DNA of 64,000 nt from Sphingomonas sp. UV9 (GCF_004101245.1 NZ_SCIN01000001.1:1352546-1416545), one strand, 5' to 3'. Shown: positions 41,235 through 51,457, counted from the first letter of the stretch. Numbers and translations are program-made. Notes: generated from the sequence alone by a model not told the origin.

Positions 41235-43033
41235 GCATCGCCGCCGCCATCCTGCTCGCCCTGACCGGCCCGGCGACCGTGCCGCTCGCCGATGTCCGCG
41301 CGCGCCTGCCGCAGGACGAGGTGATCTATTTCGTCCTGCCCGACCGGTTCGAGAATGCCGACCCGACCAACGATCGCGGCGGGATCGCCGGCGATCGGCT
41401 CAAGACCGGCTATGATCCGACCGCCAAGGGTTTCTATCACGGCGGCGACCTGAAGGGCCTGACCAAGCGGCTCGACTATATCCAGCACCTTGGCGCAACC
41501 GCGATCTGGCTCGGGCCGATCTTCAAGAACAAGGCTGTGCAGGGCTCGCCGGGCCACGAGTCCGCCGGCTATCACGGCTATTGGATCACCGACTTCACGC
41601 AGGTCGATCCGCATCTCGGCACCAATGCCGACATGACCGCCTTCGTCGACGCGGCGCACGCGCGCGGGATGAAGGTGTATATGGACATCATCATCAACCA
41701 CACCGCAGACGTGATCCAGTACCGCGAATGCTCGGTCGGCATGCCGTGCCCGTATCGCGACCGTGCGGCGTATCCGTACCAGCGCAAGGGCGGCGTCGGT
41801 GGCAAGGCGATCAATGGCGGGTTCGTAGGGGACGACGTGCAGACCGCGGCGAACTTCGCCAAGCTGACCGATACGACCTATGCCTACACGCCCTTCGTGC
41901 CCGCTGCCGAGCGTACCGTGAAGGTACCGGCGTGGCTGAACGACCCGATCTATTATCATAATCGCGGCGACACGACGTTCATGAACGAGAGCTCGACGAT
42001 GGGCGATTTCTCGGGACTCGACGATGTGATGACGGAGAACCCGCGCGTCGTGAGCGGCATGATCGACATCTTCGGATCGTGGATCGACCGGTTCAAGGTC
42101 GACGGCTTCCGCATCGATACCGCGCGGCACGTGAACCCCGAATTCTGGACGCAGTTCGTGCCGGCGATGCTGACGCGCGCGCAGGCTAACGGCATCCCGA
42201 ACTTCCACATCTTCGGCGAAGTCTCGGATCACGAGGTTCGCCCCGCCGTGCTCGCCCAGCACACGATCGTCGACAAGCTGCCCGCGGTGCTCGATTTTGC
42301 GTTCCGCCAGGCGGTGGTCGAGACGGTCGCGGGTACGCGCGGCACCGATGCGTTCGAAGCGTTGTTCGACGGCGACGTGCTGTATGCGAAGGGCGTCGAC
42401 ACCGCGGCGATCCTGCCGACCTTCACCGGCAACCACGACGATGGCCGCTTCGCGACGTTCGTGCGGAAGGCGTTCCCGCAGGCGTCCGACGAGGAAGTGC
42501 TGAAGCGCGTTCTGCTGTCGAACGCGATGCTGCTGACCTTGCGCGGCGTGCCGACGATCTACTCGGGCGACGAGCAGGGCTTCGTCGGCGACGGCAATGA
42601 TCAGGATGCGCGCGAGGACATGTTCGCGTCGAAGGTCGCGATCTACAACGACAACCGGCTGCTCGGCACGACCAAGACGACCGCGACCGAGAGCTTCGGC
42701 GAGACCAATCCGCTGTTCCGCCAGATTGCCGAACTCGCGAAGATCCGCGTTGCGCATCCGGCGCTCACGCGGGGACGTACGCTCCTCCGCAGCCGCAGCG
42801 AGACGCCGGGTCTGCTTGCCGTGTCGCGCTTCGATCCGACGACGGGTGCGGAAATCCTGATGGCGTTCAACACCTCCGCCAAGCCGCTCACGCAGGCGGT
42901 GCAGGTCGAGATCGGCTCCGCGCGGTTCGCCACGCTTGCCGGTAAATGTGCGCCCCGCGCTGCCGCGCCCGGCAGTGTCACCCTAACCCTGCCCGCGTTC
43001 GGCTATGCCGTCTGCGCCGCGGAGACCCGTTGA
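41231..43033 (+). CDS. Secreted GH13 alpha-amylase
   Basis: 600 residues with a signal peptide (IAAAILLALTGPATVPLA), so periplasmic or surface-exposed. The GH13 catalytic triad is visible: nucleophile D296 in FRIDTARH, acid/base E330 in FGEVSD and D403 in TGNHDDGRF. The early GFYHGGDLKGLTKRLDYIQHLG and the DIIINHTAD region I are standard, and NDQDAREDMFAS near the end is typical of maltogenic or cyclomaltodextrinase-like bacterial enzymes. The start overlaps the upstream halogenase by 4 bases and the stop overlaps the next gene by one. It probably cuts maltodextrins after import by the receptor. Confidence 0.93.
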   Translation: MSIAAAILLALTGPATVPLADVRARLPQDEVIYFVLPDRFENADPTNDRGGIAGDRLKTGYDPTAKGFYHGGDLKGLTKRLDYIQHLGATAIWLGPIFKNKAVQGSPGHESAGYHGYWITDFTQVDPHLGTNADMTAFVDAAHARGMKVYMDIIINHTADVIQYRECSVGMPCPYRDRAAYPYQRKGGVGGKAINGGFVGDDVQTAANFAKLTDTTYAYTPFVPAAERTVKVPAWLNDPIYYHNRGDTTFMNESSTMGDFSGLDDVMTENPRVVSGMIDIFGSWIDRFKVDGFRIDTARHVNPEFWTQFVPAMLTRAQANGIPNFHIFGEVSDHEVRPAVLAQHTIVDKLPAVLDFAFRQAVVETVAGTRGTDAFEALFDGDVLYAKGVDTAAILPTFTGNHDDGRFATFVRKAFPQASDEEVLKRVLLSNAMLLTLRGVPTIYSGDEQGFVGDGNDQDAREDMFASKVAIYNDNRLLGTTKTTATESFGETNPLFRQIAELAKIRVAHPALTRGRTLLRSRSETPGLLAVSRFDPTTGAEILMAFNTSAKPLTQAVQVEIGSARFATLAGKCAPRAAAPGSVTLTLPAFGYAVCAAETR

Positions 43034-44646
43034 TGCCTCCACGATTGCCTGATGCCGCCGCCAATAGCCCGTGGTGGAAGGGCGCGACGATCTACCAGAT
43101 CTATCCGCGCAGCTTCGCCGATTCAAACGGCGACGGCATCGGTGACCTGAACGGCATTACCGCGCACCTCGACTATGTCGCGTCGCTCGGCGTCGACGCG
43201 GTGTGGCTATCGCCGTTCTTCACCTCGCCGATGAAGGATTTCGGCTATGACGTGTCGGATTACCGCGACGTCGATCCGATCTTCGGCACGCTCGCCGATT
43301 TCGACGCGCTGATCGCCCGCGCGCATGCGCTGGGGCTCAAGATCATCATCGACCAGGTCTATTCGCACACCTCGGAAGAGCATGACTGGTTCCGCCAGAG
43401 CCGGGCGTCGCGCAGCGGCGACAAGGCGGACTGGTACGTCTGGGCGGATGCCAAGCCCGACGGCACGCCGCCGTCGAACTGGCAGTCGGTGTTCGGCGGC
43501 CCGGCCTGGACCTGGGATGCGCGACGCGGCCAATATTACATGCACAATTTCCTGAGGGAGCAGCCGCAGCTCAACGGGCACAACCCCGCGGTGCAGGACG
43601 CGCTGATCGCGACAGCGAAATTCTGGCTAGATCGCGGCGTCGACGGCTTCCGGCTCGATGCGATCAACTTTGCGATGCACGACCCCGCGCTGACCGACAA
43701 TCCGCCCGCGCCCGCAACCAACCGCGCGCGCACGCGGTCGTTCGATTTCCAGATGAAGCTGCACAACCAGAGCCATCCGGACATCGTCGGCTTCATCGAG
43801 CGGATTCGGGTACTGCTCGACGACTATGGCGCAGGCTTTACCGTCGCCGAAGTCGGCGGCGACGACAGCGACCGCGAGATGAAGCTGTTCACCGGCGGCA
43901 ACGGCCGGCTGAACAGCGCGTACGGCTTCGACTTCCTCTACGCCGATCGCCTGACGCCGGAGCTGATCGTCGACGCGGTCGGCAACTGGCCCGATACGCC
44001 GGGTGTCGGCTGGCCGAGCTGGGCGTTCGAGAACCACGACGCGCCGCGCGCGATCTCGCGCTGGACGACGCCAGACCAGCGCGATGCGTTCGCGCGGATG
44101 AAGATCCTGCTGCTGGTCGCGCTGCGCGGCAACATCTTCCTGTACCAGGGCGAGGAGCTGGGGCTGACGCAGGTCGACATCGCGTTTGACGATCTGCTCG
44201 ATCCCGAGGCGATCGCCAACTGGCCGCTGACGCTGTCCCGAGACGGCGCGCGCACGCCGATGCCGTGGGTTGGTACGGCGCCCGATCTCGGGTTCGGCAG
44301 CACCCGGCCCTGGCTCCCGTTCGGCGAGGATCACCGCGCGATCGCGGTCGATGTGCAGCAGGCGGATGCGACGTCGCTGCTGCACTGGACGCGGACGCTC
44401 ATCGCCGCGCGGAAAGCGCACCCTGCGCTGCGGCTGGGGAATCTGCGGATCGTGCATAGCGACGACGCGGTGATCGCGTTCGAACGGACGGCTGACGACG
44501 GGACGCTGCTCTGCATGTTCAATCTCGGCGACGAACCGCGCGCTTGGCCCGTCGGCATCGCAACCTACGGCGAAACGCTGTTCGCCACCGACGGCGCCGA
44601 CACGATCATGCTGCCGCCACTGTCCGGTCTGGTCCTGCGGCGGTGA
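43033..44646 (+). CDS. GH13 alpha-glucosidase (oligosaccharide type)
   Basis: 537 residues, no signal peptide, so cytoplasmic. WWKGATIYQIYPRSFADSNG opens the GH13 subfamily 23-like alpha-glucosidases. The catalytic residues are D209 (FRLDAINF), E273 (TVAEVGGDD) and D336 (FENHDAPR). The trailing domain is a short beta sandwich. It starts within the TGATG junction with the amylase gene. The enzyme would release glucose from maltose or short maltodextrins brought in by the MFS carrier. Specificity for alpha-1,4 rather than alpha-1,6 bonds is likely from group resemblance but not proven. Confidence 0.92.
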   Translation: MPPRLPDAAANSPWWKGATIYQIYPRSFADSNGDGIGDLNGITAHLDYVASLGVDAVWLSPFFTSPMKDFGYDVSDYRDVDPIFGTLADFDALIARAHALGLKIIIDQVYSHTSEEHDWFRQSRASRSGDKADWYVWADAKPDGTPPSNWQSVFGGPAWTWDARRGQYYMHNFLREQPQLNGHNPAVQDALIATAKFWLDRGVDGFRLDAINFAMHDPALTDNPPAPATNRARTRSFDFQMKLHNQSHPDIVGFIERIRVLLDDYGAGFTVAEVGGDDSDREMKLFTGGNGRLNSAYGFDFLYADRLTPELIVDAVGNWPDTPGVGWPSWAFENHDAPRAISRWTTPDQRDAFARMKILLLVALRGNIFLYQGEELGLTQVDIAFDDLLDPEAIANWPLTLSRDGARTPMPWVGTAPDLGFGSTRPWLPFGEDHRAIAVDVQQADATSLLHWTRTLIAARKAHPALRLGNLRIVHSDDAVIAFERTADDGTLLCMFNLGDEPRAWPVGIATYGETLFATDGADTIMLPPLSGLVLRR

Positions 44647-46175
44647 TCGACGGGCTCGGCCAGCACATCGTCATCCTCGGCGGCGGCACCGCCGGCTGGA
44701 TGACTGCGTGCCTGGTCGCGCATCGGTGGAGCGCGCGCGGCGTTCGCGTCACGCTGGTAGAAAGCCCCGAGATCGGCATCGTCGGCGTCGGCGAAGGATC
44801 GACGCCGCAGCTGAAGCACTTCTTCGACACGCTCGGCATCGCCGAAGCGGACTGGATGCCGGCGTGCGACGCGACCTACAAGCTGGGGATCGGCTTCGAA
44901 GGCTGGTCCGATCGTGCCGGGCATGAGCGCTATTTCCACCCCTTCCCGACTGCGCTCGACGGTCACACCGCACCGCAATTCTTCTACAATGCGCGGGCAA
45001 GGCGGACCGGGCGCGACGTCGAGGCGCATCCCGACCGGTTCCTCCTGCCAGCCCGCCTCGCCGCCGAGAGCTGCGCGCCGCAGCCTGCCGCGAACTTCCC
45101 GTTCGAGGTCAGCTACGGCTATCATTTCGACGCGTACAAGGTCGGCGCATTCCTGGCCTCGCACGCGACCGGAACGCTGGGCGTCGTCCACCTCCAGCGC
45201 CGGATCGCCAGCGTCGAACGTATACCGGCCGGCGAAGTCGTCGCGCTGATCGATACCGCCGGCGATCGCATCGCGGGCGATGTCTTCATCGACGCCAGCG
45301 GGTTTCGCAGCACGATCTTCGCAGCGCTGGACGTGCCGTTCGTCAGCTATGCCGACGCGCTGTTCAACGACCGCGCGGTGGTGATGCCGATCGCACATAC
45401 GCCCGGTGCGCCGATTCCCAGCCAGACGCGCGCGACCGCGCTGTCGGCCGGCTGGGCGTGGCACATCCCGCTCACCAGCCGCATCGGCAACGGCTATGTC
45501 TATTCCAGTCGTCACCTGACCGAAGCGCAGGCCGAAGCCGAACTCCGCGCGCATATCGGCGCCGACGCCGGCGAAGCCCGCCACCTCGCTATGCGCGTCG
45601 GCCGCGTTCGCGACAGCTGGTCGCACAACGCGCTGGCCGTCGGGCTGGCGCAAGGCTTTCTCGAACCGCTCGAGGCTACCGCGCTGCACCTCGTCATCGC
45701 CACCGTCGAGGCGTTCCTCGACGGGGTAGATACGGGCGGCGCGACCGACACGGTCCGCACCGCGTTCAACACGCGCATCGCCGCGCGCTACGACGGCGTC
45801 CGCGACTACATCGTCGCGCATTACCGGCTGAACCAGCGCCACGACGACCCGACCGGCTATTGGGCGGAATCGCGTGGCGTCGAGGTGCTGTCGGACGACC
45901 TGAAGTTGCTCATGTCCACCTGGTTCACGGGTGGCGACATGGTCGCGGCGATCGATCGCGCCGGGCTCGCCCGCTATTATTCCGCGATCAGCTGGCACTG
46001 CCTGTTCGCCGGCTACGGCACTTTCCCCGACGCCGCGCGGTTCCCCCCGCCCGGTGCCGATATCGATCCGGTCGACATACCGAAGATCGCCGATTTCCTA
46101 ACCCGTTGCGCATCGAATTTCGGGTCGCACGCCTCCCGCCTCCACCAGCTGGCGGACCACAAGGATTACGTATGA
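44643..46175 (+). CDS. Flavin-dependent tryptophan-halogenase-like protein 2
   Basis: 510 residues from a GTG that overlaps the previous stop as GTGA. The FAD motif GGGTAGW is at residues 13-19, catalytic K80 is in YKLGIGFEGW, and the signature WAWHIP is at 271-276. The usual PLESTS is changed to PLEATA: the Glu is kept and the serines are replaced. It is clearly diverged from copy 1 and not a recent duplicate. It lies between two glucosidase genes, and the next gene overlaps as ATGA, so it is under the same control as sugar digestion. The substrate is unknown. Confidence 0.88.
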   Translation: MIDGLGQHIVILGGGTAGWMTACLVAHRWSARGVRVTLVESPEIGIVGVGEGSTPQLKHFFDTLGIAEADWMPACDATYKLGIGFEGWSDRAGHERYFHPFPTALDGHTAPQFFYNARARRTGRDVEAHPDRFLLPARLAAESCAPQPAANFPFEVSYGYHFDAYKVGAFLASHATGTLGVVHLQRRIASVERIPAGEVVALIDTAGDRIAGDVFIDASGFRSTIFAALDVPFVSYADALFNDRAVVMPIAHTPGAPIPSQTRATALSAGWAWHIPLTSRIGNGYVYSSRHLTEAQAEAELRAHIGADAGEARHLAMRVGRVRDSWSHNALAVGLAQGFLEPLEATALHLVIATVEAFLDGVDTGGATDTVRTAFNTRIAARYDGVRDYIVAHYRLNQRHDDPTGYWAESRGVEVLSDDLKLLMSTWFTGGDMVAAIDRAGLARYYSAISWHCLFAGYGTFPDAARFPPPGADIDPVDIPKIADFLTRCASNFGSHASRLHQLADHKDYV

Positions 46176-48673
46176 AACGCATCGCCCTCCTGCTCGCGGC
46201 GACCGCCGCCATCTGCGTCACGCCTGCCTTGGCCCAGACCAGCGTCGTCGCAGCGCCCAAACTGGTCCCGAGCCGCGATGGCGTCGAGGTCCAGGTCGGA
46301 TCGACGGTTACGCGGATCACCGCGATGACCGACGGGCTCGTGCGCGTCCGCGTCGCCAAGAACGGCGTGTTCCCCGAGGATGCCAGTTGGGCCGTTCCCG
46401 CCGCGATCCGCCGCCAGAAGATCGCCGTGACCGCGGCCCCCGACGGCTTCGCCACCGCCAGCGTCCGCGTTCGCGTGGGTGAAGGCGGCGCGATCACCTT
46501 CGAGACGCTCGACGGCAAGATCATCTCCGCCGACGCCGCCCCCGTCGCGACAGACGGCAAGGCGTTCGCGATCGCCAAGACGCTGCCGATCAGCGAGCAT
46601 TTCTACGGCCTCGGCGACAAGACGCAGGGGCTCGACCGCCGCGGCCACGGTTTCGTCGACTGGAACACCGACGCATTCGGGTTCAGCAGCGCGGACGACC
46701 CGATCTACAAGTCGATCCCGTTCTTCATCGGTAGCGGTGGCGCGGGCGGCAGCTACGGCATCCTGCTCGACAACACGTATCGCACTTGGTTCGACTTCGG
46801 TCACCGCGACGCCGAGACGCTGTCGTTCGGCGGCCCGGACGGCCCGATCGACTATTATTTCCTCGCCGGGCCGTCGATGGCGGAGGTCACGCGGCGCTAT
46901 GCCGACCTGACCGGCCACGCGCCGCTCGCGCCGAAATGGGCGCTCGGCTATCAGCAGTCGCGCTACAGCTATGGCAGCGCGGACGAGGTTCGCCAGATCG
47001 CCGCGCGGCTGCGTAGCGACCGCGTGCCGACCGACGTGATCTGGCTCGACATCGGCTATCAGGATCGCAACCGACCGTTCACCACCGACGCCAAGACCTT
47101 CCCCGATCTGCCCAAGCTGGCGACCGAGATGAAGGCGGACGGGATCAAGCTGGTCGCGATCACCGACCTGCACATCGCCGCGGTCGAACAGGGCTATGCG
47201 CCGTACAAGAGCGGCATGAAGGCGGATGCGTTCATCTAGAATGCCGATGGGACGCCCTATGTCGCGCCGGTCTGGCCCGGCCCGTCGGTGTTCCCCGATT
47301 TCACCAAGACCGCGGCGCGAACCTGGTGGGGCGAACAGTATAAGGGCTTTCTCGACGCCGGGATCGCAGGCTTCTGGAACGACATGAACGAGCCGGCGAT
47401 CTTCGAGACGCCGACCAAGACGATGCCGCTCGACACGCGCCACCGGATCGACAGCGACGATTTCGCCGCCCGCGTGACGGATCACCGCGAGGCGCACAAC
47501 GTCTACGGCATGCTCAACACGCGCGCCACGTTCGACGGGCTGCTTAAACTGCGCCCCGACGAGCGGCCGTTCGTGATGACGCGCGCGAGCTATGCCGGTG
47601 GACAGCGTTATGCGGTCACCTGGACCGGCGACAACAGCGCGACCTGGGATCATCTCAAGCTGTCGGTGCACCAGATCATCAACCTCGGCCTGTCGGGCTT
47701 CGGCTATAGCGCCGCCGACGTCAGCGGGTTTGCGGGTGGGCCGAGCCCCGACCTGCTCACGCGCTGGACCGAGATCGGCGCGTTCACGCCGGTGTTCCGC
47801 AACCATTCGGCGACCGGCACGCCGCGCGTCGAGCCCTGGGTCGACGGCCCCGACCATCTCGCGATCCGCCGCCGCTTCATCGAGGAGCGCTATCGGCTGA
47901 TGCCGTATTTCTACGCGCTGGCGGACCAGAATGCGCGGTTCGGCGATCCGATCATGCGCCCGGTATTTTACGATTACCCGGCCGCCGCGACCGCGTCGTG
48001 CGACCAGTCGATGGCGTTCACGCTCGGCAAGTCGCTGCTGATCGCACCGCCGCCCAAGCCGGAATCACCGCAGACCTATGACGTCTGCCTGCCCGCGGGT
48101 GGCTGGTATGATTACTGGACAGGACAGCGCGTCGGCACGCCCGAGCCTGCCGCCGCCGGTCCGATCCAGTCGGCGACGCAGGCGGTACCGACCGCGCGCT
48201 CGCTCGGCGACCGCGTGACCGAAACGCCGCGGCTCGATCACCTGCCCGTGTTCGTTCGCGCCGGCACGATCCTGCCTCGCCAGCCGCTGGTCCAGAGCAC
48301 CAGCGAAACGCCGAACGGTCCGCTGCGCCTCGACGTCTATCCCGGCGCGGATTGCATGGGGACGCTCTACGAGGATGACGGCCGTACGCTGGCGTACACC
48401 CGCCGCGGCTATTTTCGCCAGACGGTGCGCTGCACGATCACGCCGACCGGCCTGTCGATCGACTTCGCCAAGCCCGAGGGTGGCTTCAAGCCCTGGTGGA
48501 AGTCGATCACCGTCACGGTCCACAACTGGACCGGCACCGGTGCGGCGACGGTAAGGGGCAAGCGCGTTGCGGCCATGCAGGATGGCGCGGCAGGCTCGGC
48601 GACGATCGCCGTTCCCGCGCAGAACGCCGCTGGCACGATCGTTGTCGAGGGGCGTCAATCGACTGCGGGATAG
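46172..48673 (+). pseudogene. GH31 alpha-glucosidase interrupted by an in-frame amber codon
   Basis: The full reading frame would encode 833 residues. The signal peptide ends ATAAICVTPALAQ. The GH31 N-domain contains SEHFYGLGDKTQGLDRRG and the barrel starts LGYQQSRYSYG and VIWLDIGYQD. At codon 356 (47237-47239) TAG replaces what relatives read as Lys in an A-F-I-K-N-A-D-G segment, consistent with one AAG-to-TAG change. After it the same frame continues intact through NDMNEPAIF, whose Asp is the GH31 nucleophile (codon 404), to the normal C-terminal beta domains. No frameshift or decay is seen elsewhere. Possible explanations are a very recent null allele, a sequencing error or amber read-through. 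It is last in the amylase operon and overlaps the upstream gene as ATGA. Confidence 0.9.
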
Positions 48674-48690
48674 GCGCGCCAAGGGGGTCA

Positions 48691-48722
48691 GCCACGGATC
48701 CGATCTCGACTGGATCCGTGGC
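48691..48722. terminator. Perfect 11-bp inverted repeat at the end of the amylase operon
   Basis: GCCACGGATCC (48691-48701) and GGATCCGTGGC (48712-48722) pair perfectly around a 10-nt loop, 17 bp after the GH31 stop. There is no T-tract, so it is a possible but unproven terminator or transcript stabiliser. The rest of the 239-bp gap to the next gene shows no other clear signal. Confidence 0.5.
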
Positions 48723-48912
48723 GTGCGGCGTCCGTATCGGCATCGGGCAGACCGGACGCATTTCGCCTTGCAGCGCGTTCGTGCCGGCGGCACATCACGA
48801 TCCTCAAACCGCGCGATGAGCGATTATGCGCGTCGGCAGGAGTTCACCGGACTCGGTTGAAGACTTTGCGCCGGCCCCGTGGCATTCCGCCGGGAATGGG
48901 CGACCGACAGTC

Positions 48913-49584
48913 ATGACAATGCAGAGCATCACCCGGCAGCGTATCGGCAACGAGGCGGAACCGCTGATCGTCATCGACGGCTTCGCCAGTGACCCAGACG
49001 CGTTGCGCGGCGCAGCGGCACAAGTCCCGTTTGGACCCGCGGGCGCACATTATCCCGGGATGTGCGCTCAAATTCCGGAGTCCTATCTGCAGGACCAGCT
49101 TCCCGTCGTCGCACGCGGCCTGGGACGAGAATTCGGGTCGTGCCGCCGTATCCGCGTCGTCGATGCGCAATTCTCGATCGTGACGATCTCTCCCGGCGCG
49201 CTCGAGATTCGGCAGCGCGTGCCGCACGTCGATGCCTATGGCCGCGACCGGATCGCGCTCATCCACTATCTTTCGCCCACCCACCGCGATGGCACCGCGT
49301 TCTTCCGGCATCGCGCAACCGGGTTCGAGACGATCGACGAAACACGCGCGCCAGAATTCTTCGCGCGGCTCGGCAGCGAAGTCGAGGCGATGCCACCCGA
49401 GGGATACATCGCCGAAGATAGCGCGCTGTTCGAACGCACAGCGCTGGTCGAAGCGGACTATAATCGCGCCTTGCTCTATCGAAGCTACGTCCTGCACAGC
49501 GGCGCCATCGCGCGGGACGCGATACTCTCGGCGGACCCGGCGCTGGGGCGACTGACGGTAACCGCGTTCCTCGCGATCGAATGA
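48913..49584 (+). CDS. DUF6445-type protein 2, oxygenase-like pattern
   Basis: 223 residues, paralogue of the protein at 34591. The same framework is seen: IVIDGFASDPDALR at the start, VPHVDAY giving H105 and D107, then the shared stretch GTAFFRHRATGFETID, YVLHSGAI giving H195, and GRLTVTAFL giving R213. Spacing between the ligand residues differs by no more than two from the paralogue. The ATG at 48913 fits the paralogue's N-terminus; the ribosome-binding site is weak and a second ATG lies two codons later. It stands at the left edge of sugar locus 2. Its occurrence in both loci ties this family to the halogenase/receptor systems. Activity is inferred from motif spacing only. Confidence 0.62.
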   Translation: MTMQSITRQRIGNEAEPLIVIDGFASDPDALRGAAAQVPFGPAGAHYPGMCAQIPESYLQDQLPVVARGLGREFGSCRRIRVVDAQFSIVTISPGALEIRQRVPHVDAYGRDRIALIHYLSPTHRDGTAFFRHRATGFETIDETRAPEFFARLGSEVEAMPPEGYIAEDSALFERTALVEADYNRALLYRSYVLHSGAIARDAILSADPALGRLTVTAFLAIE

Positions 49585-49687
49585 GGCGGTTGAGGTCAGG
49601 GTGCACCTGACGTACTCCGGTCGAGCTACCGGATCGGGTCCGCACCGCGCGGCGACGGTTCCGGAGTAGGTGTCGGGGAGGCCGGGT

Positions 49688-51457
49688 TTGAACCATACGC
49701 GTCGGGCGGTGCTCGAAGGACTCGGCGGAACGGGTCTCGCAGCCGCGTTGTCGATGTCCTTCGCAACGGCAGCCAGAGCCGAAGCGACACCGGATTTCGG
49801 CCCCAACGTCTTCATCGTCGATCCCGATATGCCCGCCGCCACCGTACAGGCCCGCGTCAATGCCATCTTCGGCGAACAGGAACGCGCGCACTTTACCGAC
49901 GCGCGCCACGCGATCCTGTTCATGCCGGGCCGGCACGCGGTCGACGTCAACGTCGGGTTCTTCACGCAGGTCGCCGGGCTCGGCCGCTTGCCGGGCGACG
50001 TGGTCATCGATGGCCATGTCCATGCCGAAGCCGACTGGGCGAACGGCATGGCGCTGGTCAATTTCTGGCGCGGCGTCGAGAACCTGTCGATACGCCCCGC
50101 CGATGGTGCGGACCGCTGGGCGGTATCTCAGGCCGCGCCCTATCGCCGCGTGCATCTGCGCGGCGATCTCGCGCTCGACGATGGTGGCTGGTCGAGCGGT
50201 GGCTTCATGGCGGATTGCCGGATCGACGGCACGGTGCGCTCGGGCACGCAGCAGCAATGGTTCACGCGCAACAGCCGCATCGACGGCTGGCAGGGCGCGA
50301 ACTGGAACATGATGTTCACCGGCGTCGCGGGCGCACCGAAGACCAGCTTTCCCCGACCGCCCTATACAAGCCTGCCAACCGTGCCCGTGATCCGCGAGAA
50401 GCCGTTCCTCCACGTCACCCGCGCCGGCAAATGGGCGGTTTTCGTGCCCGCCGTCCGTCACGACGCACGCGGGACGAGTTGGGCCGAGGGCGCGCCCGCG
50501 GGCAGATCCATTGCCCTGTCACGGTTCCTGATCGCTCACCCCGATACCCCGATCGCCGCGATCAATGCGGCTCTGGCGCTCGGGAAGCATCTTTTGCTTA
50601 CGCCGGGCATCTACCGGATCCGCGAGCCATTACGGATCGCGCATGCGGACACCGTGGTACTCGGCCTGGGCCTTGCGACTCTTCTTGCCGAGCAGGGCTC
50701 CGCTGCGATCGTCGTCGCGGACGTCTCGGGTGTCACGATCGCCGGTCTCCTGATCGACGCCGGGCCGGTCGAAACGCCCGTACTCGTCCAGATCGGCCCC
50801 CGAGATTCGAAGCGCGATCACAGCCGCAACCCGACCCTGCTCGCCGACCTGTTCTTCCGGGTCGGCGGCGCGACCATCGGCAAGACGCAGACCTGCCTGG
50901 AGATCAACAGCCACCATGCGATCGGCGATCATCTGTGGATCTGGCGCGCCGATCACGGCGATAAAGAGGCCGGCGATCGAGGGGGGGGCCGCGTGCATGT
51001 CGGCTGGACCGAGAGCACGGCCGACCAGGGCCTGATCGTCAACGGCGACGACGTGACAATCCACGGCCTGTTCGTCGAACATTTCCAGAAATACCAGGTC
51101 ATCTGGAACGGCGAACGCGGCCGCACCTATTTCTACCAGTGCGAACTCCCCTACGATCCGCCAAGCCAGGCGGCCTATATGGCAGGAGCGACGCGAGGCT
51201 GGGCTGCGTACAAGGTCGCGGATACCGTTACGACCCACGAGGCGACCGGCCTCGGCATCTACGCCAACTTCACCGCCGACCCCTCGATCGTGCTGGAAAG
51301 TGCGATCGAGGCACCACGGCGACCGGGCGTTCGCTTTGCCAGCATCACGACGATCTCGCTCGGCACCGGCAAGGGTACGATCGCGCATCTGGTCAACGGA
51401 GTGGGCGCCGCCGCACGACCGGGTGCCGTTCGCCAGACCCAGACACGCTATCCATGA
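49688..51457 (+). CDS. Exported protein of unknown family, beta-helix-like, with twin-arginine-type signal
   Basis: 589 residues. The N-terminus HTRRAVLEGLGGTGLAAALS followed by an A-R-A-E cleavage region is a Tat-like signal. The mature part has repeated short strands and turns that suggest a right-handed parallel beta-helix (LFMPGRHAVDVNVGFFTQVAGLG, LLTPGIYRIREPLRI, DVSGVTIAGLLIDAG). Relatives in actinobacteria are sometimes named adenylyl cyclase, which the sequence does not support. The neighbouring GH16 gene suggests a polysaccharide target, and beta-helix enzymes include lyases and glucanases. The TTG at 49688 is preferred because GGGGAGG lies 5 nt upstream; a GTG 18 nt earlier lacks a site. 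The upstream region has two short inverted repeats. I do not assign an activity. Confidence 0.65.
   Translation: MNHTRRAVLEGLGGTGLAAALSMSFATAARAEATPDFGPNVFIVDPDMPAATVQARVNAIFGEQERAHFTDARHAILFMPGRHAVDVNVGFFTQVAGLGRLPGDVVIDGHVHAEADWANGMALVNFWRGVENLSIRPADGADRWAVSQAAPYRRVHLRGDLALDDGGWSSGGFMADCRIDGTVRSGTQQQWFTRNSRIDGWQGANWNMMFTGVAGAPKTSFPRPPYTSLPTVPVIREKPFLHVTRAGKWAVFVPAVRHDARGTSWAEGAPAGRSIALSRFLIAHPDTPIAAINAALALGKHLLLTPGIYRIREPLRIAHADTVVLGLGLATLLAEQGSAAIVVADVSGVTIAGLLIDAGPVETPVLVQIGPRDSKRDHSRNPTLLADLFFRVGGATIGKTQTCLEINSHHAIGDHLWIWRADHGDKEAGDRGGGRVHVGWTESTADQGLIVNGDDVTIHGLFVEHFQKYQVIWNGERGRTYFYQCELPYDPPSQAAYMAGATRGWAAYKVADTVTTHEATGLGIYANFTADPSIVLESAIEAPRRPGVRFASITTISLGTGKGTIAHLVNGVGAAARPGAVRQTQTRYP

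Noticed and set aside
47288..48673. An independent gene for the C-terminal half of the GH31 enzyme
   Set aside because: It starts inside the catalytic barrel, has no ribosome-binding site of note and is in the same frame as the upstream half; the amber codon explains the split.
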